Source: Lachnospiraceae bacterium
Lineage (GTDB): Bacteria; Bacillota; Clostridia; Lachnospirales; Lachnospiraceae
DNA length: 64,000 nucleotides
Direction: 5' to 3'
NCBI GenBank assembly: GCA_910574885.1
Contig: CAJTDD010000005.1
Location: 186,001 to 250,000, forward strand
This document shows, piece after piece, positions 17,442 to 25,555 of the stretch. Positions within the stretch are counted from its first letter, which is position 1. The number at the start of each line of letters is the position of its first letter. The notes under the pieces were generated by a model, which saw only the letters and a list, made by a program, of their open reading frames with translations, ran no database searches and was not told the DNA's origin. A program made the translations under genes and the position numbers.

Positions 17442-19001
17442 ATGGTAGAATGGTTAAAAAATGCGGTATTTTATGAGATTTATCCACAGTCCTTTGCTGA
17501 TACGAATGCGGACGGCATAGGGGACATGCAGGGGATCATTGAGCATCTGGATTATATTAAAGAGCTTGGGTGCAATGCTATCTGGCTGAATCCCTGCTTT
17601 GAGTCTCCGTTTTTGGATGCGGGATATGATGTGTCAGATTATATGAAGGTAGCTCCCCGCTATGGGACGAATGCGGATTTGAAGAGACTGTTTGGCGAGG
17701 CTCATAAGCGGGATATGCATGTGCTGTTAGATTTGGTCCCGGGGCATACTTCCTGGGAGCATGAGTGGTTCAAGGAATCGTTAAGACCTGAGAAGAATCC
17801 TTATTCGGGACGTTACGTATGGACAGACGACGCGTGGACGGACTTTGAGGGAGATGAGAACATTCGCGGGTTCCTGCGGGGGATGAGCCAGAGGAACGGC
17901 TGTGTGGCAGTCAATTTCTATGCACATCAGCCCTGCCTGAATTATGGCTGCTATAAGGTTGAAAATCCCAGTTGGCAGCAGCCGATGGATTCAGAAGATG
18001 CAATAGCTACCCGGGAGGCAATTAAGGATGTGATGCGTTTCTGGCTGAAAATGGGCTGCGACGGGTTCCGTGTAGACATGGCAGGCTCACTTGTGAAGAA
18101 CGACCCCGAGCAGGAAGGGACGATTGCCCTGTGGAAAGATTTCCGCGAGTTTCTAGATAAGGAATTTCCGGATGCGGCTATGATTTCCGAATGGGGGCAG
18201 CCGGACAGGAGCCTTCGATCGGGATACCATATGGATTTTATGCTGCATTTTGGCCCGAGCCACTATACGGATCTGTACCATGGGGATAACCCTTATTTCT
18301 CACGGGAGAGCAAGGGAAATGCGAAGGCTTTCATCGATTATTATAAGAAATGCTATGAGCCCACCAACGGAAAAGGGATGATCTGTATGCCTTCCGGAAA
18401 TCATGACATGGAACGTCTGACCAAATGGCTGGATGAGGAAGAGGTCAAGATCGTATTCGCATTCATCCTGTCATTGCCGGGCGCGCCGTTCATCTACTAT
18501 GGAGATGAGCTTGGGATGCGGTATCTGGCGGATGTGGTGTCTGTGGAAGGCGGTTATATCCGTACGGGTTCCCGTTCCCCGATGCAGTGGGACGACGGGC
18601 TGAACGCAGGGTTTTCCGAGGCGAAGGCGGATGAGCTCTATATCCCCATTGACCCGGACGAGAATCGTCCGACGGCGAAGAAGCAGATGGAAGACCCGGA
18701 CTCCATTTACCATGAGGTGAAGAAGCTCATCGAAGTCCGCCAGTCGGCAAAGGTGCTGCAGAGCGAGGCGAAGATCGAGTTCCTGTATTGTGAGGAAAAT
18801 GCGTATCCATTGGCGTACAGAAGGTATCATGAAGAGGATTCTGTGCTGATTGTAATCAATCCGTCTGGGAAGGATGCCGAGTTTGCGTATGGCGGGACGT
18901 TAGGGGAAGTACTCTACCAGAATGGCGGGGATATGGAACTGAAAGACGGAAAGCTTAGGATTCCGGGGGCGACGGCTGTATTCGTGAAAGAAGTGAAATA
19001 G
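17442..19001 (+). CDS. GH13 family alpha-glucosidase/glucosyltransferase
   Basis: The product is 519 residues with the GH13 (alpha/beta)8 barrel beginning at FYEIYPQSFADTNADGIGDM. The catalytic triad is visible: nucleophile D212 (GFRVDMAG), acid/base E250 (SEWG) and D322 (GNHDM). A C-terminal beta domain follows. It has no signal peptide, so it acts on imported oligosaccharides. It differs clearly from the two alpha-glucosidases encoded downstream, with an unusual HTSWEHEWF segment. Exact specificity (maltose, trehalose, glucan transfer) cannot be told; a role in maltodextrin breakdown is inferred from the locus. Confidence 0.85.
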   Translation: MVEWLKNAVFYEIYPQSFADTNADGIGDMQGIIEHLDYIKELGCNAIWLNPCFESPFLDAGYDVSDYMKVAPRYGTNADLKRLFGEAHKRDMHVLLDLVPGHTSWEHEWFKESLRPEKNPYSGRYVWTDDAWTDFEGDENIRGFLRGMSQRNGCVAVNFYAHQPCLNYGCYKVENPSWQQPMDSEDAIATREAIKDVMRFWLKMGCDGFRVDMAGSLVKNDPEQEGTIALWKDFREFLDKEFPDAAMISEWGQPDRSLRSGYHMDFMLHFGPSHYTDLYHGDNPYFSRESKGNAKAFIDYYKKCYEPTNGKGMICMPSGNHDMERLTKWLDEEEVKIVFAFILSLPGAPFIYYGDELGMRYLADVVSVEGGYIRTGSRSPMQWDDGLNAGFSEAKADELYIPIDPDENRPTAKKQMEDPDSIYHEVKKLIEVRQSAKVLQSEAKIEFLYCEENAYPLAYRRYHEEDSVLIVINPSGKDAEFAYGGTLGEVLYQNGGDMELKDGKLRIPGATAVFVKEVK

Positions 19002-19012
19002 TTTTAAGCCGG

Positions 19013-19245
19013 GCAATACATTTTGGTGTATTCCCCGGCTGTTTTATATTGAACTCCATAAGAACCTCCTTATTGGGGATTCTGGCTGTGCCGGTTCCGT
19101 CTCCCTTTTCCTCTTCTGTGTAAGCCAGATATCCAAGATGCACCAGAAGCCCGTCTTCATCTATATCTATATATGCAAGAAGGGCTTCGGCGGCAGATGT
19201 CTTTTTCCAGTAGGATTTGAATTTACCGCTTAACATGGAGCTCAT
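19013..19245 (-). pseudogene. C-terminal remnant of an AAA-ATPase-like / PD-(D/E)XK protein
   Basis: The minus strand reads GKFKSYWKKTSAAEALLAYI, then after an apparent internal deletion LLVHLGYLAYTEEE and ARIPNKEVLMEF. Both blocks occur, in this order but farther apart, in the AAA-ATPase-like proteins with C-terminal PD-(D/E)XK nuclease domains (DUF1703 type) that are abundant in gut Clostridia. The N-terminal ATPase part is absent. I read this as a decayed copy left between two oppositely directed glycosidase genes. Confidence 0.6.
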
Positions 19246-19310
19246 GACAAGGAAGGCAAGAGATAGATGCGCTCCTGCCTTCTATGAATATCCCCAAAGG
19301 GCATGTATGA

Positions 19311-20972
19311 TTAGATTAATACGAATGCCTCATAAGGTCTTAACGTTATTTCTTTCTTGCTGTAGTCGTTTTCCATATTCGCAATCAGGCAGGATTTACC
19401 GACGAATTCTTCCGGTATGGTAAAGTCAATCTCCTGATCCGTAAAGTTGCAGACAGTCAGCAGTTTTTTCTCATCCAAAGTCCTTGTATAGACGAACAAT
19501 TCTTCACTGTCCTCCATAAGCGGCTCGTATTTGCCGTACACCATGATTGGATTCTCTTTCCTCAGTGCAATGAGCTTCTTATAATAGTGGAACACAGAAT
19601 TGGGGTCTTCTGTCTCAGCCTTGGCATTGATTTCCGTATAATTGGGATTCACGGCAATCCAGGGAGTCCCGGTGGTGAACCCGGCCTGTGCGGAATCGTC
19701 CCACTGTACCGGAGTCCTTGCGTTGTCACGGCTTCTGGCTATAATGCAAGGCCAGAAATCTTCATGGGAAACCTCGCCGCTCAGACACCATTCTTTGTAG
19801 GCGTTGACGCTCTCAATATCACGGAATTCATCGGGGCTTTGGAAAGGATAGTTGGTCATTCCAAGCTCTTCTCCCTGATAAATGTAAGGAGAACCCTGCA
19901 TCATATGAAGGCAGGTGGCAAGCATCTTGGCGGAAGCTTCCCGGTACATGGGCCTGTCGTCCCCGAAGCGGGAAACGGCTCTTGGCTGGTCATGGTTATC
20001 CCAGAACAAACTATTCCATGCTTTCCCATATAACTCGGTCTGCCAACGGGTCAGGATATTTTTTAATTTCGTGAGCTGCCATTTCTGGTCGTCCCATTTG
20101 CCGTATTTCCCGTGGTTATCTACATGCTCGAACTGGAATACCATATTAAGCTCCCTGGTATCCTCCCCGGCGTACTGTTTTGCCTGTTCCGTAGTCACGC
20201 CCGGCGTCTCTCCTACGGTCATAATATCGTATTTGGACAAAACCTTTTCGTTCATCTCCTGGAGATATCTGTGGACGTTGGGCCCATGTATGCAGTAAGG
20301 TGAGTAGTCGCCGTAGAAGTCTGTCACCGGACCATCGGGCATCTCTTCGGTCTTGGAAATCATGCTGATTACGTCCATACGGAAACCATCGATACCCTTG
20401 TCGCACCACCAGGTCATCATGTCAAAGACTTCCTTGCGTACCTTTGGGTTGTCCCAGTTCAAATCCGGCTGTTTCCTGGAAAACAGGTGCAGGTAATACA
20501 TGGCGGTCTGTTCGTCGTACTGCCATGCAGAACCGCTGAAACAGGAGCCCCAGTTGTTGGGAGGAGTTTCGGCGTCCTTCCCTTCCCGCCAGATGTAATA
20601 GTCCCGATATTCGTTTTCTTTTGATTTGCGGCTTTCCATAAACCATTTATGTTCGTCGGATGTGTGGTTTACCACCAGGTCCATGACTACCCGCAGGCCT
20701 CGCTTGTGGGCTTCTGCGAGCATCTCGTCGAAGTCCTCCATAGTCCCGAATTCATCCATGATTGCCTGATAATCACTGATATCGTAGCCGTTATCATCGT
20801 TCGGTGATTTGTAGATTGGGGAGAGCCATAGTACATCGACTCCTAAATATTTCAGATAATCCAGACGGCTGGTGATTCCCTTGATATCTCCGATTCCGTC
20901 TCCGTTGCTGTCCATAAAACTGCGGGGGTAGATTTGATAGATGACAGCCTCTTTCCACCATATTCTGTTCAT
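19311..20972 (-). CDS. malL: GH13 alpha-glucosidase, oligo-1,6-glucosidase type
   Basis: The product has 553 residues, the usual GH13 subfamily 31 length, beginning RIWWKEAVIYQIYPRSFMDS. Catalytic residues are D200 (GFRMDVIS), E255 (VGETPG) and D328 (DNHDQPR). The residue after the nucleophile is Val201; in this family Val there is linked to alpha-1,6 cleavage, and Ala or Thr to alpha-1,4. It lacks a signal peptide and would hydrolyse isomaltose-like ends of imported dextrins. It lies upstream-to-downstream with the paralogue at 21044 on the same strand, 71 bases apart, probably one operon. Confidence 0.9.
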   Translation of the reverse strand: MNRIWWKEAVIYQIYPRSFMDSNGDGIGDIKGITSRLDYLKYLGVDVLWLSPIYKSPNDDNGYDISDYQAIMDEFGTMEDFDEMLAEAHKRGLRVVMDLVVNHTSDEHKWFMESRKSKENEYRDYYIWREGKDAETPPNNWGSCFSGSAWQYDEQTAMYYLHLFSRKQPDLNWDNPKVRKEVFDMMTWWCDKGIDGFRMDVISMISKTEEMPDGPVTDFYGDYSPYCIHGPNVHRYLQEMNEKVLSKYDIMTVGETPGVTTEQAKQYAGEDTRELNMVFQFEHVDNHGKYGKWDDQKWQLTKLKNILTRWQTELYGKAWNSLFWDNHDQPRAVSRFGDDRPMYREASAKMLATCLHMMQGSPYIYQGEELGMTNYPFQSPDEFRDIESVNAYKEWCLSGEVSHEDFWPCIIARSRDNARTPVQWDDSAQAGFTTGTPWIAVNPNYTEINAKAETEDPNSVFHYYKKLIALRKENPIMVYGKYEPLMEDSEELFVYTRTLDEKKLLTVCNFTDQEIDFTIPEEFVGKSCLIANMENDYSKKEITLRPYEAFVLI

Positions 20973-21043
20973 ATGCTCAGTCCTTTCTTGTCATTTGCCG
21001 CCGCCTTTTTGGAAATGGCGTGCAGGCATAGTTTTTATGCTTG

Positions 21044-22714
21044 TTACATTTCTAATATAATAACCTGATAACCGGATAACTTCAACGACAATCCATCTGC
21101 AGAAAGCTCAGGATAGTTGTTCAGCAGTACCTTTTTATATTCAGAAGGAAGTTTGACCGTCTGTGCTTCCTTCTGATAATTTCCCATTACCAGAAGAGTT
21201 TTATCCCCCTTGCGGAAATAAGCCATCAGGTTATGGGTATCCGGAAGATACGGCTCAAATGCGCCATACACCACCGTTTCCTGATATTCGGGATTCTTGC
21301 GCAGCGAGATCAATTCCTTATAAAAGCTCCTGACAGAATCCGGGTCTTCCATCTGGTTTTCAGCATTAATGGAAGTGTAGTTGGGATTAACCTTCAGCCA
21401 TGGCGTACCTTCTGTGAATCCGGCGTTTGCCTTGCCTGACCACTGCATCGGTGTCCGGGCGTTGTCACGGCTGAATTTTGCAACTGCCTTTAAGGCTTCG
21501 GCGGGAGCAAGCCCGGCGTCCAGTGCGACCTGATATTCATCTAGCGTGGAGATATCGTCTACCTCATCGATAGAAGAGAATGGTACGTTTTCCATACCAA
21601 TTTCCTGTCCCTGATAGATGAAGGGCAGGCCTCTCAGCATAAAGTTCAAGGCTGCAAGCAGCTTTTTGCTTTGGACACAGCAGTCCCCCTCCGGGATGTA
21701 ACGGCTGACGCCCCGAGGCTCATCGTGGTTTTCGATGATATTGGAAAGGAAACCGATGTCTCCAATCTTTGCTTGAGACTCGAAGCAGCAGCGCTTATAA
21801 TCATCCGGTGTGATTGGTTTCGCATCATACCAACCTTTTTCGCTGTTGCCGAAAATTGTCTCGTTGAAATCGAACATACTGGAAAAATATCCGTTTTCAC
21901 CGATAAAATCAGGAATCTCCTCAGGTTTTTCGTTAAATACTTCTCCTACGGAGAACGCATCATAGTTTTTGAAAGTACGATCCCGCATCTCTCCTAAGAA
22001 TGTTCCGATGCCGTTCGCTTCTTTGAGCATTGTCTGGATATTGCACAGACCGTCGCTCCGGTCAGGCTCATAGCTCCTGAATGGCAGGGCCTTTTTGATA
22101 TTGATGATTGCGTCGATACGGAAACCGCCAAGACCCTTGTCAAGCCACCAGTTGATGTTCTTGTAAACTTCTTCGCGAAGTTCTGGGTTCTCCCAGTTCA
22201 AATCCGGCTGTTTCTTATGGAATACATGCAGGTATTGTTTGTCTGTTCCCGGGAGGTCTTCCCAGACCGGGCCTCCAAAGTAAGAGCGCCAGTTCGTAGG
22301 GAGTTCACCTTCTTTTTTATCCCTCAGATAGAAGAAATTCCCGTATTTCCCGTCCGGGTCTTCACAGGCTTTTTTGAACCATTCATGTTCGTCGGAACAG
22401 TGGTTCACCACCAAATCCATCAGAATGTACATATTACGTTTTTTTGCTTCTTCTATTAACTGCTCCATATCCTCCATGGTTCCGAAACGCGGGTCGATAT
22501 CGTAGTAATCGGAAATGTCGTACCCCTCGTCGGCAAGGGGAGAGCGGTAGCAGGGGGAAAGCCAGATAATGTCAATCCCTAAGTCCTGTAAATAATCCAA
22601 TTTGCTGATGATTCCCGGAATGTCTCCGATTCCGTCCCCATTAGAATCATAGAAACTCTTTGGATAGATTTGATAAGCTACCTTGTCATGCCACCATTTT
22701 TTCGTCATAGCCAT
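21044..22714 (-). CDS. GH13 alpha-glucosidase, probably alpha-1,4-specific
   Basis: The product is 556 residues of GH13 subfamily 31 (KKWWHDKVAYQIYPKSFYDS). The triad is D201 (GFRIDAII), E258 (VGEVFNE) and D331 (ENHDEPR). Ala202 next to the nucleophile suggests alpha-1,4 preference, complementing the Val-bearing paralogue downstream. The pair would together degrade linear and branched maltodextrins in the cytoplasm. No obvious operator like those of the transport operon was seen before it. Confidence 0.9.
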   Translation of the reverse strand: MAMTKKWWHDKVAYQIYPKSFYDSNGDGIGDIPGIISKLDYLQDLGIDIIWLSPCYRSPLADEGYDISDYYDIDPRFGTMEDMEQLIEEAKKRNMYILMDLVVNHCSDEHEWFKKACEDPDGKYGNFFYLRDKKEGELPTNWRSYFGGPVWEDLPGTDKQYLHVFHKKQPDLNWENPELREEVYKNINWWLDKGLGGFRIDAIINIKKALPFRSYEPDRSDGLCNIQTMLKEANGIGTFLGEMRDRTFKNYDAFSVGEVFNEKPEEIPDFIGENGYFSSMFDFNETIFGNSEKGWYDAKPITPDDYKRCCFESQAKIGDIGFLSNIIENHDEPRGVSRYIPEGDCCVQSKKLLAALNFMLRGLPFIYQGQEIGMENVPFSSIDEVDDISTLDEYQVALDAGLAPAEALKAVAKFSRDNARTPMQWSGKANAGFTEGTPWLKVNPNYTSINAENQMEDPDSVRSFYKELISLRKNPEYQETVVYGAFEPYLPDTHNLMAYFRKGDKTLLVMGNYQKEAQTVKLPSEYKKVLLNNYPELSADGLSLKLSGYQVIILEM

Positions 22715-22911
22715 ACCTCCGTGATTGCTGTATTTTAGATAAAAAATATCAAATTCTATGTGGTTTATTATAGCTGTGTATTTTGGATTTGTCTTATATT
22801 TCTCTGATTAAAAATTACGATATTTTGACTTTTTTGAAAATGTAGTCGTGTTTATTGGGCTATGATACAAATGGAATTTAACTTTACAAGAAACTGTAGA
22901 ATTAAAAAAAT

Positions 22912-22940
22912 TTGACATACGTGTTAGTACGTATTATAAT
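22912..22940 (+). promoter_or_regulatory. hicAB promoter with palindromic operator in the spacer
   Basis: TTGACA (22912-22917) and TATAAT (22935-22940) are 17 bp apart, a perfect promoter. The inverted repeat ATACGT-N6-ACGTAT (22917-22934) fills the spacer and is the likely binding site of the HicB antitoxin's ribbon-helix-helix domain. Confidence 0.75.
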
Positions 22941-22959
22941 ATTGTAAAAGGAGGAAATA

Positions 22960-23145
22960 ATGAAGACATCAGAACTCATAAAGATTTTAAAGAAGAATGG
23001 ATGTTTTTTCGTGGAACATGGTAAAGAACATGATAAATGGCATAGTGGCAAAACGGGGAAGGATATCAGGATTCCAAGGCATTTAAGTAAAGAAATCCCA
23101 AGTGGCACAGCGAATCGAATATTAAAAGATGCGGGGTTGAAATAA
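22960..23145 (+). CDS. hicA: HicA-type mRNA interferase toxin
   Basis: The 61-residue protein has the dsRBD-like HicA fold: MKTSELIKILKKNGC start, then DKWHSG and the conserved IRIPRHLSKEI...ILKDAG end. HicA toxins cleave mRNA during stress. The usual catalytic SH motif reads WH here. It is followed 11 bases later by the HicB antitoxin gene, the normal gene order, and sits behind a strong promoter. Confidence 0.9.
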   Translation: MKTSELIKILKKNGCFFVEHGKEHDKWHSGKTGKDIRIPRHLSKEIPSGTANRILKDAGLK

Positions 23146-23156
23146 GGAGGTAAAAT

Positions 23157-23558
23157 ATGGCTAAATATGTATATCCTGCGGTTTTTACACAGGAGGAAAA
23201 AGGATTTTCAGTATGGTTCCCGGATTTGGAGGGATGCTATACCTGCGGAGATGACTTAAACGATGCAATCAGGATGGCAGAGGATGTTCTGGCATATGTA
23301 CTGTATGATTATGAACGGAAAAGAAAAGAGATTCCGGCGCCATCCCAGCGAAATGCGATTGAACTTGAATCTAAACGGGATTTCGTGAATGATATTGCCT
23401 GTGATACGATAGAATATGCAAAGATGCACAATCATAAAGCTATCAAAAAGACGCTGACGATTCCTGAATGGCTGAATGAAGAGGCAATGGCGTTGGGTGT
23501 GAATTTTTCTCAGGTTTTGAAGGAGGCGCTTCTGGCAAAAATAAACGCAGGCAGATAA
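23157..23558 (+). CDS. hicB: HicB-type antitoxin
   Basis: The 133-residue protein has an N-terminal partial RNase H-like HicB domain (YPAVFTQEEKGFSVWFPDLE, GCYTCGDDLNDAI) that binds HicA. The C-terminal region, about 95-133 (KTLTIPEWLNEEAMALGVNF, then SQVLKEAL), looks like a ribbon-helix-helix DNA-binding domain, so the protein can both neutralise the toxin and repress the operon from the palindrome at 22917-22934. It is preceded by AAGGAGG. Confidence 0.9.
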   Translation: MAKYVYPAVFTQEEKGFSVWFPDLEGCYTCGDDLNDAIRMAEDVLAYVLYDYERKRKEIPAPSQRNAIELESKRDFVNDIACDTIEYAKMHNHKAIKKTLTIPEWLNEEAMALGVNFSQVLKEALLAKINAGR

Positions 23559-23570
23559 TGCTTCTTTCCG

Positions 23571-24506
23571 TCAGAGCCGCCTCCCATTTTCATGGGAATC
23601 ATTCCTATATTTCAGCGGAGTCATCTCCGTATATTTCTTGAACGCACGGAGAAAATTTCCCAGATTATTATATCCACATTCCAGGCAGACCTCCATCACA
23701 GGCAGGTCTGTCTCCTTGAGCAGCCGCATTGCCTGTTTGATACGGTATTCATTGAGATATTCCATGGGGGAACGCCCAATAGATTTCTTAAAAAAACGGC
23801 AGAAATACTGCTCGTTCATATGCACCTGTTCTGCAAGGTCTTGAATATAAATCTTCTCTTTGTAGTTTTCCCTGATATAAGTAAGGACGGTCTTAATCCC
23901 TTCCACACGCTTGTCCAGATTCTTCTCCGTAGGCGTAAAGAGCCTGTAGCTTGAGAGAACGGCGAGAATATGGAGCAGGGATGATTTGATGAATAACTGG
24001 TTCGTCAGATCATCTGTAACGGCTCCGTTTCCGGGAACGTCTGATTCATCCGGCCTATGCCCGAAGGATTGCATGGTGTCAAGAAACGCATCCCGGACAG
24101 ACAGAAATCCCGGGTGGGTGGGCAGAAGGCAGCGAGGGAACCGCATGTTTCCGTTTCGGATAGGCTGTATCAACTGCATCTGTGCGGCATCGTAGGAGTC
24201 GAAACTTAAAATATCCAGTGAAAAGACGACGGCATCTTCGCCGGGGCTTCCTGCTTGTTCCTTGTAAATACTGTGCAGTTCACCGGGATTGATGAAGTAC
24301 AGCGCCTCCGTGTGGACAAAAAATTGCTCCATGTTGATTTCAAGACGAAATTCTCCGCCGAAAAAATATAAGATCTCCACTTCGTCGTGCCAGTGGTGCT
24401 TAACAAGGGTTCCTTTGCCGACGGAGCGGGTCTGGTAGAAAGCACAGGGAAAAGATTTTGTGCCGTGAAGGCTGATTTCTTTTAGTGTGGGCGATAATTG
24501 CTGCAT
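23571..24506 (-). CDS. AraC family regulator with cupin sensor domain
   Basis: The product is 311 residues from the ATG at 24506, preceded by GGAGGG; a longer frame to 24533 skips that site. The N-terminal half is a cupin-like domain (HHWHDEVEILYFFGGEFRLE, INPGELHSI) that may bind a sugar. The C-terminal 100 residues carry two HTH motifs (IYIQDLAEQVHMNEQYFCRF and MEVCLECGYNNLGNFLRAFK). Proteins with this architecture activate carbohydrate genes. It is adjacent to, but not clearly coupled with, the TetR gene upstream; its target is unknown. Confidence 0.87.
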   Translation of the reverse strand: MQQLSPTLKEISLHGTKSFPCAFYQTRSVGKGTLVKHHWHDEVEILYFFGGEFRLEINMEQFFVHTEALYFINPGELHSIYKEQAGSPGEDAVVFSLDILSFDSYDAAQMQLIQPIRNGNMRFPRCLLPTHPGFLSVRDAFLDTMQSFGHRPDESDVPGNGAVTDDLTNQLFIKSSLLHILAVLSSYRLFTPTEKNLDKRVEGIKTVLTYIRENYKEKIYIQDLAEQVHMNEQYFCRFFKKSIGRSPMEYLNEYRIKQAMRLLKETDLPVMEVCLECGYNNLGNFLRAFKKYTEMTPLKYRNDSHENGRRL

Positions 24507-24548
24507 GTAATCCCTCCATTCGTTTCTGCCCATAGCTTGCTGTGTATA

Positions 24549-25169
24549 TTATTTTCCTGCCTGATCTTTCACACGGTGGCTGTCAATAATCAGCCGGACA
24601 GAGCGGTAAAGAAATGGCTTGTACTGTTCAATCGGCAGAGGCTCTTTGTACAGGATGGAGTTATACCCGGCAGACCCGGCAAGCTCCACGATGGTAAAAA
24701 GCATCACCTCGATATCCTGATATTCATAAGAATCCTGGCGTACCATATCCAGGAATATCTCATAAAAATCCGTATCCGAACGCTCGCCGGTCAGAAGGAC
24801 AGACCTAAGCGCCCCCATGACCAGATTCTTGGAAATGAAGTTCATGAGAGGGATGTTGAGGACCAGCGTATCTATAATATGATTGATAATAAAAATCAAC
24901 TGCTCGTCCAGCCCTATGACAGGATTTGGGGCATGGTCAAGTGCAAACTTCGCCCCATGGAACAGTTCATGGGTCTTGTGGGCGATGAGCTTGTTCCGTA
25001 TGTCATATTTGTCCTTAAAATACAGATAGAACGTACCTTTTGCAACCCCCGCCTTCTCTACGATATCGGATATGGCGGTGGAGTTGATTCCCTTTGTAAT
25101 GAAAAGGTCATAGGCACTATTGAACAGTGTTTCCTTTTTCTTTTTCTTATTCTCGTCAATTTTCCCCAT
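24549..25169 (-). CDS. TetR family regulator of the MMPL transporter locus
   Basis: The product is 206 residues from the ATG at 25169; a TTG at 25202 would extend it into the leader. The HTH reads ISDIVEKAGVAKGTFYLYF, a canonical TetR recognition helix. The gene is divergent from the MMPL transporter gene. Three copies of TGAC-N5-GTCA lie between the two promoters, so it probably represses both directions. Its leader contains two copies of a 59-bp repeat. Confidence 0.88.
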   Translation of the reverse strand: MGKIDENKKKKKETLFNSAYDLFITKGINSTAISDIVEKAGVAKGTFYLYFKDKYDIRNKLIAHKTHELFHGAKFALDHAPNPVIGLDEQLIFIINHIIDTLVLNIPLMNFISKNLVMGALRSVLLTGERSDTDFYEIFLDMVRQDSYEYQDIEVMLFTIVELAGSAGYNSILYKEPLPIEQYKPFLYRSVRLIIDSHRVKDQAGK

Positions 25170-25214
25170 TCTAATCGACTGTCCTTTCCTTGCTATCCCC
25201 AAAGTGTGTTTGTA

Positions 25215-25345
25215 TCCTTATTATAACATGTCACCAACCGGAGGTTGATGACCTGCGTACGCATCAGCGTACTTCCTTATTATAACATGTCACCAACCGG
25301 AGGTTGATGACCTGCGTACGCATCAGCGTACTTCCTTATTATAAC
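25215..25345. repeat. 59-bp tandem repeat, 2.2 copies, in the TetR leader
   Basis: The unit begins TCCTTATTATAAC at 25215, 25274 and 25333; two copies are complete and identical, the third ends after ATAAC. Each unit can form two hairpins in RNA: GTCACCAACC/GGTTGATGAC (one mismatch) and GTACGC-ATCA-GCGTAC. Each also contains a minus-strand TATAAT. The transcript of the TetR gene would carry both full copies. Confidence 0.85.
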
Positions 25346-25367
25346 CAGAAAATAAGCGGATTTTCAA
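25338..25367 (-). promoter_or_regulatory. Promoter of the divergent TetR gene
   Basis: On the minus strand TTGAAA (25367-25362) and TATAAT (25343-25338) are 18 bp apart. The -10 box lies in the third, partial repeat copy. Confidence 0.55.
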
Positions 25368-25383
25368 GTACTTTTGAATAAAA

Positions 25384-25472
25384 TGACTAAAAGTCAATTT
25401 TTTATAAAAATGGTATTGACTATTGGTCATTTCTGTAGTATAGTACATATTGTAAGAAATGACCAACGGTCA
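25384..25472. promoter_or_regulatory. MMPL promoter with three TGAC-N5-GTCA operators
   Basis: Palindromes TGACTAAAAGTCA (25384-25396), TGACTATTGGTCA (25417-25429) and TGACCAACGGTCA (25460-25472) share outer half-sites. The MMPL promoter is TTGACT (25416-25421), 17 bp, TATAGT (25439-25444); the second operator covers its -35 box and the third lies just past the start site. The first lies closest to the divergent TetR promoter. This fits control of both directions by the TetR protein. Confidence 0.75.
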
Positions 25473-25482
25473 TAAAGTGAAA

Positions 25483-25523
25483 CACGCTGACGCGTGCCTT
25501 GTCATCAGCCTTTGGCTGGCGGC
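25483..25523 (+). repeat. Two-hairpin element in the MMPL leader, related to the TetR leader repeat
   Basis: The segment has the hairpins CACGC-TGAC-GCGTG and CAGCC-TTT-GGCTG. It aligns with the minus strand of the 59-bp repeat (ACGCTGAYGCGT, then TCATCARCC-TYY-GGYTGGYG), with paired changes that preserve base pairing. It lies between the promoter and the MMPL start. Confidence 0.6.
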
Positions 25524-25555
25524 AAATCAGAATATGAAAAAGGAGCAGTGAGAGT

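Noticed and set aside
25215..25345. Tandem repeats as a CRISPR or transposon end
   Set aside because: Direct 59-bp copies without unique spacers, no transposase gene nearby; the unit folds into hairpins in a leader.
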